A stretch of DNA of 36,344 bases from the NCBI GenBank assembly GCA_964613235.1, contig CAZTGM010000011.1:1-36344 (forward strand). Direction: 5' to 3'. The translations under genes were made by a program, and so were the position numbers. Source of the stretch: J005 sp964613235. GTDB taxonomy: Bacteria > Pseudomonadota > Zetaproteobacteria > Mariprofundales > Mariprofundaceae. Each line of letters starts with the position of its first letter. Position 1 is the stretch's first letter. Shown in pieces: positions 22,871-30,269 of the stretch. The notes under the pieces were generated by a model that was not told the DNA's origin, searched no databases, and worked only from the letters and a program-made list of their open reading frames with translations.

Positions 22871-24976
22871 ATGTTTGATATCAAGAAAACCCAGGCCGAT
22901 GTAGGCGGTCGCACCATCTCATTTGAAACAGGACGCATTGCACGTCAGGCCGGTGGTTCGGTGCTGGCGCAGGTCGGCGATGTCGTTGTTCATGTCGCTG
23001 CAACGGCAGCCAAGCAGCCATTGCAGGGCGTGGATTTCATGCCGCTGACCGTTCACTATCAGGAAAAGACGTATGCCGCTGGCCGTTTTCTCGGTGGTTT
23101 CATCAAGCGCGAAGGTCGCCCGTCCGAAAAGGAAACGCTGACCAGTCGTCTGATCGATCGTCCGATTCGTCCGTTGTTCCCCAAAGGCTATTTTCATGAA
23201 ACACAGGTCATTGCGACAGTAATTTCGGCCGATGAGGGAACCAATCCGGATATCATTGCTATTAATGGTGTATCCGCAGCACTGTCCATCTCCGATGTAC
23301 CGTTTGCCGAGCCGATCGCAGCAGCCCGCGTGGGTCTGATCGATGGCGAGTTCGTACTCAATCCGACTTATGCGCAGCTGGAAGAATCTGATCTGGATCT
23401 GATTGTTGCCGGTACCCGCGATGCCGTTCTGATGATTGAATCGGAAGCGAAGGAGCTGTCCGAAGAGCAGATGCTCGATGCCATTGATTTTGGTCAGCAG
23501 GGCTATCAGCCGGTCATCGATGCGATTGAGGAACTGGTCAAACTGGCAGGCAAGGAAAAGCTGGCCGTGGAACTGGCTGGCAGCGAAGACGTGCAGGCTG
23601 CCGTGAATGAGGCGTTTGAGGCCGAAGTGCGTGAGGCCTATGCGATTGTTGATAAATCCGCACGCTCGGCCCGGCTGGAAGCCATTCGTGCTGCAGCACA
23701 GGAGAAGCTGGCCGGTACGGAAGATGCACCGGGTGAATTCTCTTCCAACGATGTGTCTTCCGCGATGAAGAGCCTGGAAAAGGATGTCGTGCGTCGTTCG
23801 ATCATTGACGGTAATCCGCGTATTGACGGTCGTAAGACCGATGAGGTTCGCGCCATCGATTGCCAGGTCGGCGTCTTGCCGCGCACGCATGGTTCTGCCT
23901 TGTTTACGCGTGGCGAAACCCAGGCGTTGGTGACGATTACGCTGGGTACCGAATCCGATATGCAGCTGACCGAGTCGCTGGAAGGCGTAGCCAAGCAGCG
24001 CTTCATGTTGCATTACAACTTCCCGCCGTATTCCGTGGGTGAAGCGCGGCGCATGGGCCCTCCGGGTCGTCGTGAAATCGGGCACGGACGTCTGGCTCGT
24101 CGTGGCGTGGAGGCCGTTATTCCGCCGATGGATGAGTTTGGTTATGCGATTCGTGCCGTATCGGAAATCACCGAATCGAACGGGTCATCATCGATGGCAT
24201 CGGTGTGTGGTACTTCACTGGCACTGATGGATGCAGGCGTGCCGGTGAAGGCCGCTGTGGCCGGCGTGGCCATGGGGCTGATTCTGGAAAAAGATGGTTA
24301 TGCCGTGTTGACGGATATTCTCGGTGATGAAGATCATCTGGGTGATATGGACTTCAAGGTGGCTGGTACCCGCGATGGTATCACAACGCTGCAGCTGGAT
24401 ATCAAGATCGGTGGTCTGACCCGCGATATCATGAAGGAAGCACTGGCACAGGCCAATGCGGGCCGCATGCACATTCTGGACGAGATGGCCAAGTGCATCG
24501 ATGTACCGCGTGAAAGCATTGCCGACCATGCACCGCGCATGTTCACGATGAAGATCAAGGCGGACAAGATTCGCGAGGTGATCGGTTCCGGCGGCAAGGT
24601 TATCCGAGGTATTGTTGAGGAAACCGGTGCCAAGGTGGATATCGAGGATGACGGTACGATCAAGATCTTTGCAGTCACCGGCGAAGCTGGCGAAGCGGCG
24701 AAGAAGATGATCGAGGATATCGTGGCCGAGGTGGAAGTCGGCAAGGTGTATGAGGGCAAGGTCGTCAAGCTCATGGATTTCGGTGCCTTCGTACGCATTC
24801 TCGGCAATACCGATGGGCTGGTTCATATCTCGCAGATTGCCCATCATCGTGTTGAGAAGGTCAGCGATGAATTGAGCGAAGGCGAGACGGTACGTGTGAA
24901 GGTGCTGGAAGTGGATCGTAACGGTCGTATTCGTTTGTCCATGAAAGCACTGCTTGACGAGCCGGCTGAAGGCTGA
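22871..24976 (+). CDS. pnp: Polyribonucleotide nucleotidyltransferase (PNPase)
   Basis: Trimeric 3'-5' phosphorolytic exoribonuclease of the RNA degradosome. 701 residues with the standard order: first RNase PH domain (about 10-145, GRFLGGFIKREGRPSEKE), helical domain, second RNase PH domain (about 300-520, with KVAGTRDGITTLQLDIK), KH domain (about 555-610, REVIGSGGKVIRGI), and S1 domain (about 620-690, GKVVKLMDFGAFVRI). I chose ATG 22871 (MFDIKKTQADVGG) because AAGGA lies 8 bases before it; an ATG two codons earlier is too close to that site. Between rpsO and pnp lies an attenuator-like terminator, and another intrinsic terminator follows pnp. Confidence 0.96.
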   Translation: MFDIKKTQADVGGRTISFETGRIARQAGGSVLAQVGDVVVHVAATAAKQPLQGVDFMPLTVHYQEKTYAAGRFLGGFIKREGRPSEKETLTSRLIDRPIRPLFPKGYFHETQVIATVISADEGTNPDIIAINGVSAALSISDVPFAEPIAAARVGLIDGEFVLNPTYAQLEESDLDLIVAGTRDAVLMIESEAKELSEEQMLDAIDFGQQGYQPVIDAIEELVKLAGKEKLAVELAGSEDVQAAVNEAFEAEVREAYAIVDKSARSARLEAIRAAAQEKLAGTEDAPGEFSSNDVSSAMKSLEKDVVRRSIIDGNPRIDGRKTDEVRAIDCQVGVLPRTHGSALFTRGETQALVTITLGTESDMQLTESLEGVAKQRFMLHYNFPPYSVGEARRMGPPGRREIGHGRLARRGVEAVIPPMDEFGYAIRAVSEITESNGSSSMASVCGTSLALMDAGVPVKAAVAGVAMGLILEKDGYAVLTDILGDEDHLGDMDFKVAGTRDGITTLQLDIKIGGLTRDIMKEALAQANAGRMHILDEMAKCIDVPRESIADHAPRMFTMKIKADKIREVIGSGGKVIRGIVEETGAKVDIEDDGTIKIFAVTGEAGEAAKKMIEDIVAEVEVGKVYEGKVVKLMDFGAFVRILGNTDGLVHISQIAHHRVEKVSDELSEGETVRVKVLEVDRNGRIRLSMKALLDEPAEG

Positions 24977-25005
24977 TGACTCCGCAGAGGCGGAAATCGT
25001 GCGTG

Positions 25006-25034
25006 AACGGGTGCCCTGACGGGCACCCGTTTTA
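25006..25034 (+). terminator. Intrinsic terminator after pnp
   Basis: An 11-bp perfect stem, AACGGGTGCCC (25006-25016) with GGGCACCCGTT (25021-25031), closes a TGAC loop and leads into TTTTAC. It lies 30 bases after the pnp stop and ends 18 bases before the M16 peptidase start. Confidence 0.88.
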
Positions 25035-25051
25035 CTTGCAGGGGTGAAGGT

Positions 25052-26314
25052 ATGACAGATCACTATGCACGTGAAACCCGGCTCAGTGACGGGCCGCTGG
25101 TGGTAACGCATGCGATGTCCGAGGCGCAAAGCGTGGCTATCGGCATTTTTATCGACATCGGTAGTCGCGATGAGCAGGAATATCAGCATGGCATCAGCCA
25201 TGCGCTGGAACATATGCTGTTCAAGGGCACCGAAGAGCTGGATGTGCATGCCTTGTCGGCCCGTCTGGATGAGTTGGGCGGACATGCCAATGCCTATACT
25301 TCGCGTGAGCGCACCTGCTTTCACATGCAGGTTCTGCATGAGCACTGGCAGGAAGCATTGTCATTGCTCTCCGGCATGGTATGCCGGCCAGCCTTGCCGC
25401 AGGACGAATGGCAGCGCGAGCGGGAAGTCATCTATTCGGAAATGGCTATGGTCGAGGATAGTCCGGAGGAATGGGTCATGGATCAGCATGTGGCCGCATT
25501 GTTTCCGAGCGATGCACTGGGACGCAATATTCTCGGCACACATGATTCCCTGCAACAGATGCAGGCAACAGATTTGCGCGCCTATCTGCAACAATATTAT
25601 GCCGCTCCCTATCTGTTGATTGCGGCCGCTGGCAATATCGACCATGAGCAACTGGTGGCTGCCGTATCGGCCATCGACTGGCGCAGTCAGGGCGGAGCAC
25701 GCCCTCGTTTGCCGGTGATGTTGCAGGCCGGTATGAAGCCTTTGCCGCGCGAAGGAGAGCAGGCACATCTGGTTGTATCCTACCCTGGTATTCATGCGGC
25801 ATCCGATGAGCGTCCACTGGCCTGGCTGGCCAATCAGATGCTGGGTGGTGGCATGAGTTCGCGTTTGTTCCGGGAGGTTCGCGAGAAACGAGGCCTGGCC
25901 TATAGTATTTCCTCGCACCTGAGTATGCTGAGCGATCAGGGGATATGGACGGTCATGTGTGGCTGTGCACCGGCGCATGCCGTGGCTTCGGCGGATGTTC
26001 TGCGAGAGGTTATTGACCGTTTTGCCGAAGATTTCGAGGCACGTGAGTTTGACCGGGCCATGCAGCAATTATCCATTCAGTTTCGTATGGGCATGGATTC
26101 GGTCGAGGGACAGATGCTGTATCTCGGGTCGAGGCTGGATGAAGTGGTTATTCGTTCTCCGTTGCACTGGGTGGAACGCGTTCAGCAGGTATCCTTGCAT
26201 GAATTGCGTGAGTGGGTGCGTGATCGATTGCAGCAGAAGGCATTATGGAGCGTGGCGGCGCCAAAAGCGGAACTTGCAAAAATTTGTGATAGCATTGGCC
26301 CATGTTTGAACTGA
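25052..26314 (+). CDS. M16-family (pitrilysin-like) zinc peptidase
   Basis: A 420-residue M16B peptidase. The inverted zinc motif HxxEH is intact as His50-Ala-Leu-Glu53-His54 in GISHALEHMLFKGTEELD, and the downstream zinc-ligand Glu lies in REVIYSEMAMVEDSPEEW near residue 130. A second, inactive-type M16 C-terminal domain carries GGGMSSRLFREVREKRGLAYSI near 267-288 (seen as GGGMSSRLF and REVREKRGLAYS), the substrate-clamp motif of the family. No signal peptide is present, so it is cytoplasmic. The order rpsO-pnp-M16 peptidase recurs in many bacteria, for example pnpA and mlpA in Bacillus. AGGGGT stands 6 bases before ATG 25052. The 3' end overlaps cysE by 13 bases. Confidence 0.9.
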   Translation: MTDHYARETRLSDGPLVVTHAMSEAQSVAIGIFIDIGSRDEQEYQHGISHALEHMLFKGTEELDVHALSARLDELGGHANAYTSRERTCFHMQVLHEHWQEALSLLSGMVCRPALPQDEWQREREVIYSEMAMVEDSPEEWVMDQHVAALFPSDALGRNILGTHDSLQQMQATDLRAYLQQYYAAPYLLIAAAGNIDHEQLVAAVSAIDWRSQGGARPRLPVMLQAGMKPLPREGEQAHLVVSYPGIHAASDERPLAWLANQMLGGGMSSRLFREVREKRGLAYSISSHLSMLSDQGIWTVMCGCAPAHAVASADVLREVIDRFAEDFEAREFDRAMQQLSIQFRMGMDSVEGQMLYLGSRLDEVVIRSPLHWVERVQQVSLHELREWVRDRLQQKALWSVAAPKAELAKICDSIGPCLN

Positions 26315-27045
26315 TACGGGAAGATATTCGCACTGCGTTTGATCGTGATCCTGCCACGCGCTCGGCTTGGGAGGTGTTGACCTGCTATCCCGGCGTTCAT
26401 GCGGTATGGGGCTATCGCATCGCGCATTATCTTTGGGAGCATCATTTCAAATGGACGGGGCGCTTCGTCTCGCATCTGATACGCTGGTTGACCGGCATCG
26501 AGATTCATCCGGGTGCAAAAATCGGTCGTCGTTTTTTTATTGACCACGGCATGGGCATTGTTATCGGCGAAACGGCGGAAATCGGTGATGATGTGACGCT
26601 TTATCACGGTGTGACGCTGGGCGGTACGACCTGGGAGAAGACCAAGCGCCATCCGACGCTGGAAGATGGCGTGATTGTCGGTGCCGGAGCCAAGGTGCTG
26701 GGGCCGATCACCATTGGAGAGCAGTCGCGTATCGGAGCCAATTCGGTGGTTTTGCGCGATGTACCGCAGCATTCCACGGTTGTCGGTATTCCGGGCACGA
26801 TCGTCAGCTCAACGAAATCCCTGATCGAAAACGGCAAGATCAATCTGGATCATCATCTGCTGGCCAATCCGGTGGCAGAAGCACTGGAACACGTGTTGAA
26901 AATGATTGATGATGTGAATGCCCGCATCGATACCTTCCATCCGCGACCAAGTGGAAAAATAGCGGAAGTGGATGAACAACTGGAGCGCGATATGCAGGAA
27001 GAGCAGAAAAAGATCGAGCGTTTCCTGGGTGGTGGAGGTATTTAA
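26302..27045 (+). CDS. cysE: Serine O-acetyltransferase CysE
   Basis: Makes O-acetylserine from serine and acetyl-CoA, the first step of cysteine synthesis. The 247-residue protein starts MFELIREDIRTAFDRDPA, typical of the shorter EpsC/SrpH-type CysE. The left-handed parallel beta-helix hexapeptide repeats run from about 70 to 175 (IEIHPGAKIGRRFFIDHG, then GIVIGETAEIGDDVTLYHGV, then GGTTWEKTKRHPTL), and the conserved His residues of the active site are present. The C-terminus is an unusual charged helix ERDMQEEQKKIERFLGGGGI. The start codon lies 13 bases inside the peptidase gene. It stands just before iscR-iscS, so cysteine supply and sulfur mobilisation are linked. Confidence 0.95.
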   Translation: MFELIREDIRTAFDRDPATRSAWEVLTCYPGVHAVWGYRIAHYLWEHHFKWTGRFVSHLIRWLTGIEIHPGAKIGRRFFIDHGMGIVIGETAEIGDDVTLYHGVTLGGTTWEKTKRHPTLEDGVIVGAGAKVLGPITIGEQSRIGANSVVLRDVPQHSTVVGIPGTIVSSTKSLIENGKINLDHHLLANPVAEALEHVLKMIDDVNARIDTFHPRPSGKIAEVDEQLERDMQEEQKKIERFLGGGGI

Positions 27046-27075
27046 GCTACCTGGTCCGGGATCTCCTTACCCGTA

Positions 27076-27105
27076 ATACTTGACTAAAATAGTATGGTTT
27101 ATAAT
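27076..27105 (+). promoter_or_regulatory. IscR type-1 box overlapping the iscR promoter
   Basis: The 25 bases 27076-27100 read ATACTTGACTAAAATAGT then ATGGTTT. Compared with the E. coli type-1 IscR site (ATASYYGACTRWWWYAGTCRRSTAT) all 17 positions to AGT fit, with mismatches only in the last part. The site runs directly into a perfect -10 TATAAT (27100-27105). The overlapping TTGACT (27080-27085) is only 14 bases from the -10, too close for a normal -35, as expected when a regulator site fills the spacer. This predicts [2Fe-2S]-IscR autorepression of the iscR operon. Confidence 0.72.
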
Positions 27106-27146
27106 ATCCGACCTGATGATAGGGTCTTTCGACTCAGGAGGTCACG

Positions 27147-27644
27147 ATGCGTTTAACGAGTAAGGGCAGGTATGCCGTTTCAGCCATGGTCGATCTGACC
27201 AAACAGCAGCAGGATGGGCCGGTGACACTGGCGGCCATTTCCGAACGTCAGTTTATCTCGCTTTCCTATCTGGAACAGTTGTTTCGCCGTCTGCGCGAGG
27301 GCGGACTGGTGAATTCCGTGCGCGGTCCGGGCGGCGGTTATACAATGGCCAAGGATCCATCCGAGATTACCGTGGCCGAAGTCATTCGCGCCGTCAACGA
27401 ACCGGTGCATACGACGATGTGCGAGAATGGTATTCGCGGTTGCCATCGCGGCAATCGCTGCGATACGCACCAGTTGTGGGAAGCGCTTGGCCAGCATATC
27501 TACCGTTTCCTTGATGCGGTAACGATTCAGCAGGTCAGCGATGGCGAAGTGTTCCTCGACCGGGTCGAGCTGATGGACGTATCGGATTATCTCGAGCAGC
27601 CCGAAACAGTGCGCGTGGACGCGAAGATTGCAGCGGTATCTTGA
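27147..27644 (+). CDS. iscR: Iron-sulfur cluster regulator IscR (Rrf2 family)
   Basis: A 165-residue Rrf2 transcription factor. The winged-helix N-terminus (MRLTSKGRYAVSAMVDL) with recognition helix SLSYLEQLFRRLREGGLV (near 32-49) and the wing SVRGPGGGYTMAKD are classical IscR. The [2Fe-2S] ligands are Cys92, Cys99, Cys105 and His108 in CENGIRGCHRGNRC followed by DTH. The spacing C-x6-C-x5-C is one residue longer than the E. coli C-x5-C-x5-C. It should repress its own operon when loaded with a cluster; a matching type-1 box lies at its promoter (27076-27100). AGGAGG precedes the ATG. The 3' end overlaps iscS by 17 bases. Confidence 0.95.
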   Translation: MRLTSKGRYAVSAMVDLTKQQQDGPVTLAAISERQFISLSYLEQLFRRLREGGLVNSVRGPGGGYTMAKDPSEITVAEVIRAVNEPVHTTMCENGIRGCHRGNRCDTHQLWEALGQHIYRFLDAVTIQQVSDGEVFLDRVELMDVSDYLEQPETVRVDAKIAAVS

Positions 27645-28773
27645 TTACAATGCCACAGCACCGATGCATGCGGCAGCCGTGGATGCCTATGTAGAGGCGG
27701 CCCGCGGCCTGCCGGGTAATCCGTCCAGTCTGCATTGGGCTGGACGCGACGCGCGGCGGGTACTGGAAAACGCACGTGAACATATTGCCGCAGCGATCCA
27801 TGCCGAGCCTGGCAGTATCGTGTTTACCTCCGGCGGTACCGAGGCTGATAATATGGCTGTACAAGGGGTGTTGAGGCAGTCAGCACCCGGTAAAATCGTG
27901 ACCACGGCCATTGAACACCCAGCGGTATTGCAGCCCCTGTTGCGCTGGAATGATGATATGCACCGGGCACAGGACTGGCAGCTTGTTCAGGTGCGCCCTG
28001 AAGCTGATGGGCAGGTACGTGCCGAAGCCATGATGGAACATATCGATGGCGATACGCGGTTGGTATGCATGATGCTGGCCAATAATGAGACAGGGGTGAT
28101 CCAGCCGGTACAGCAGGTAGCGGCACACTGTCGCGCGCTGGGGGTACCGATGCTCATCGATGCCGTGCAGGGGCTGGGCAAGATAATGCTCGATATCGAT
28201 GCATTGGGGGCGGATTTTGTGGCGCTTTCCGCGCACAAAATCGGCGGGCCACGTGGTGTCGGAGCGCTGGTCATGCGTCGTGGCGTCAAGCTGCCGGAAC
28301 TGGCACCGGGTGGCGGGCAGGAACGCAAGCGTCGTTCCGGCACGGAGAATGTGCCGGGTATTGCTGCATTTTCGGCTGCGCTGGAACATGTGGATTTTTC
28401 TGCGACCGGAGCGATGCGCGATACTTTTGAAGCGGCATTGTTGCAACAGATACCCGATGCTCGCATTTTTGCTCAGGATACATCGCGCGTGTCCAATACC
28501 AGCATGTTTGCCGTGCCGGGACTGGATGGCGAAACCCTGTTGATGCAACTGGATCTGGCCGGCTTTGCCGTGGCTTCAGGTTCGGCTTGTTCATCCGGCA
28601 AGCGTGATCCGTCGCATGTGCTGATGGCCATGCGGGTGCATCGCGAACTGGCGCGCAGTGCGATTCGTGTCAGCTTTGGGCCGGACAACAGCCCGGAAGA
28701 TGGTGTGGCGCTGGTCGAGACGCTGTTGCAAGTACGTCGACGTTTGCAGGCCATGGCCGGTGTGGCCGCCTGA
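27628..28773 (+). CDS. iscS: Cysteine desulfurase (IscS/NifS type)
   Basis: PLP enzyme that takes sulfur from cysteine as an enzyme persulfide for iron-sulfur clusters and other thio-compounds. 381 residues. It starts at TTG 27628 (QRYLDYNATAPMHAAAV); no ATG or GTG in frame fits the family N-terminus, so a TTG start within iscR is likely. SGGTEADNMAVQG near 69-81, the PLP Lys204 in ALSAHKIGGPRGVG, and the persulfide Cys321 in ASGSACSSGKRDPSHVL are present. It is about 20 residues shorter than E. coli IscS and more like the NifS-like class common next to iscR outside the gammaproteobacteria. It is coupled to iscR and followed by iscA. Confidence 0.93.
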   Translation: MQRYLDYNATAPMHAAAVDAYVEAARGLPGNPSSLHWAGRDARRVLENAREHIAAAIHAEPGSIVFTSGGTEADNMAVQGVLRQSAPGKIVTTAIEHPAVLQPLLRWNDDMHRAQDWQLVQVRPEADGQVRAEAMMEHIDGDTRLVCMMLANNETGVIQPVQQVAAHCRALGVPMLIDAVQGLGKIMLDIDALGADFVALSAHKIGGPRGVGALVMRRGVKLPELAPGGGQERKRRSGTENVPGIAAFSAALEHVDFSATGAMRDTFEAALLQQIPDARIFAQDTSRVSNTSMFAVPGLDGETLLMQLDLAGFAVASGSACSSGKRDPSHVLMAMRVHRELARSAIRVSFGPDNSPEDGVALVETLLQVRRRLQAMAGVAA

Positions 28774-28786
28774 TAAGGAGTAGATC

Positions 28787-29119
28787 ATGGATGTGGATAT
28801 TCAACTGACTGAGGCTGCGCGTGCACGCATGCATGCCTTGCTGCAGGATGGCGCGCATCGTGGCATGCGTCTGTGCGTGCGTCAGGCCGGTTGTTCCGGT
28901 TATGAATATGTACTCGACTATACTGATGAGCCGGCTGCCGATGATCTGTACGTACCTCTGGAGCATGGTGCGCTGTATATCGATCGTGAATCGTATGAAG
29001 TAGCCCTGAAGGGATTACGGATCGATTTCCAGCAGGATGTGCTTTCCTCCTCCTTCGTTTACGATAATCCGAACAAGACTGGAGAATGTGGCTGCGGCGT
29101 TTCCTTTTCCATCGGCTGA
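28787..29119 (+). CDS. IscA/SufA/ErpA-family A-type iron-sulfur carrier
   Basis: A 110-residue A-type carrier that holds and transfers iron-sulfur clusters. The three conserved cysteines are Cys36 in RQAGCSGYEYVLDY and Cys101 and Cys103 in GECGCGVSF, the family C-x64-C-x-C arrangement. The SSFVYDNPNKTGECGCG end is typical. AAGGAGTAGATC precedes the ATG at 28787. It comes 14 bases after iscS. Scaffold iscU, hscBA and ferredoxin are not between or after these genes, so the carrier may belong to a reduced Isc operon. Exact subfamily (IscA versus SufA) cannot be settled by eye. Confidence 0.92.
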   Translation: MDVDIQLTEAARARMHALLQDGAHRGMRLCVRQAGCSGYEYVLDYTDEPAADDLYVPLEHGALYIDRESYEVALKGLRIDFQQDVLSSSFVYDNPNKTGECGCGVSFSIG

Positions 29120-29188
29120 GCGTTTCGGACTTTCCTAATGTCATGCTGCCGTTCAGACTGTCGGCATGATGAATCAAGGAGGCTCCCG

Positions 29189-29722
29189 ATGACTTACGCT
29201 TTACTTTCTATTTCCGGTCATGATCGCCCGGGCATTGTCCGCGATGTGGCTGAGGCCATGCTGCATCTTTCGGCCAATATCGAGGATTCGTCGATGACGG
29301 CATTGCGCGGGCGCTTTACGATGATGCTCATTGTGCGCCTGCCGGAAGGCAGTGGCCTGGTGGAATTGAAAGCGGCATTGGCCGAACTTGAACAGCGTAC
29401 CGGTCTGACCATTCAGTCGCAGGCTTTAAGTGCTGATGAAGTGGAGCAGGAGACCGTGGAGCCGGATTGCATTATTACCGTCCATGGTGCCGACCGTCTG
29501 GGTATTGTCTATGAGCTATCCAATACGCTGGCAGAGCGCGATGTGTCGATTGTCGATGTTTCCACGCAGGTGCGTGGAGAAGGTGAGGATGGTACCTATA
29601 TCATGGTGCTGGAAGCGCATGCCGCCGGCGATGTTGAGGGCGTGCGGCAGGCTCTGGCGGATGTGTCCGAACGTCTGGGCGTGGATGTCGAGGTTCATCA
29701 TCTGGATGAGGCCGTGCTGTAA
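29189..29722 (+). CDS. GcvR-like protein with two ACT domains
   Basis: A 177-residue protein from ATG 29189 (AAGGAGG, 7 bases upstream), starting MTYALLSISGHDRPGIVRDV. The first ACT domain covers about residues 3-75 and the second about 91-165 (IITVHGADRLGIVYELSN). The GHDRPGIV motif and the tandem layout match the family of the glycine cleavage repressor GcvR, which binds GcvA rather than DNA in E. coli. Whether it regulates glycine metabolism here is not shown by context; it is between an Fe-S carrier and peptide deformylase. Three bases separate it from def. Confidence 0.83.
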   Translation: MTYALLSISGHDRPGIVRDVAEAMLHLSANIEDSSMTALRGRFTMMLIVRLPEGSGLVELKAALAELEQRTGLTIQSQALSADEVEQETVEPDCIITVHGADRLGIVYELSNTLAERDVSIVDVSTQVRGEGEDGTYIMVLEAHAAGDVEGVRQALADVSERLGVDVEVHHLDEAVL

Positions 29723-29725
29723 CCG

Positions 29726-30226
29726 GTGTCGCCAACGATCCTGACGTATCCTGACAAGCGGCTACGTCAACCTTCGCAAGCTGTTGAGGATTTTGCTCCT
29801 TCGCTTGACGAAACAGTGGCGCAATTACAGCAGGCGCTGGGCGAGGGGCCGGGGGCCGTGGGTATTGCCGCGCCGCAAATCGGCCTCTTTCAGCGCTTGG
29901 TCATCATTGATTGCCGCCAAAGCATGCGGCCATGTTTCAATCATGGACGAATGGTTATGATCAATCCCGAAATCACGGCATGCGAGGGCGAGCGTACTGG
30001 ACGCGAAGGCTGTCTGTCGGTGCCGGACTGGGTGGGCATGGTACCTCGGGCCGTGGATGTTACGGTCCACTATCAGGATATCGCTGGCGAAATGCATGAA
30101 ATACAGACCCATGGCTTTGAGGCGCGGGTTATTCAGCATGAAATCGATCATTTGGATGGCATATTGTTTATCGATCGGGTCGTATCCCGTCGGGACCTGG
30201 TGCGCCGCCTTGCCCGGGGAGCATGA
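29726..30226 (+). CDS. def: Peptide deformylase
   Basis: Removes the N-formyl group from nascent proteins with a metal (Fe2+) bound by one Cys and two His. The 166 residues carry motif I AVGIAAPQIG (near 49-58), motif II EGCLSVPD with ligand Cys96, and motif III QHEIDHLDG with His138, Glu139 and His142. In motif I the usual first Gly (GxGxAAxQ) is Ala, though PG stands before it. The GTG at 29726 follows the GcvR-like stop by 3 bases and has no clear ribosome binding site, which suggests translational coupling. Methionyl-tRNA formyltransferase (fmt), often next to def, is absent here. Confidence 0.93.
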   Translation: MSPTILTYPDKRLRQPSQAVEDFAPSLDETVAQLQQALGEGPGAVGIAAPQIGLFQRLVIIDCRQSMRPCFNHGRMVMINPEITACEGERTGREGCLSVPDWVGMVPRAVDVTVHYQDIAGEMHEIQTHGFEARVIQHEIDHLDGILFIDRVVSRRDLVRRLARGA

Positions 30227-30269
30227 AGGGGACTTGCAATAGACGCCTATCGGGCGATGATTGCTCAAA

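Noticed and set aside
22919..24085. Long minus-strand open frame (388 codons) opposite pnp
   Set aside because: It lies wholly antisense to a certain gene and has no ribosome binding site or recognisable domain; it is a by-product of pnp codon use.
24215..25345. Minus-strand frame of 376 codons across pnp and the M16 gene
   Set aside because: It crosses the pnp terminator and two real genes on the other strand; no family features.
29130..29180. Hairpin between the A-type carrier gene and the GcvR-like gene as a terminator
   Set aside because: The inverted repeat needs a 3-base bulge and no T run follows.
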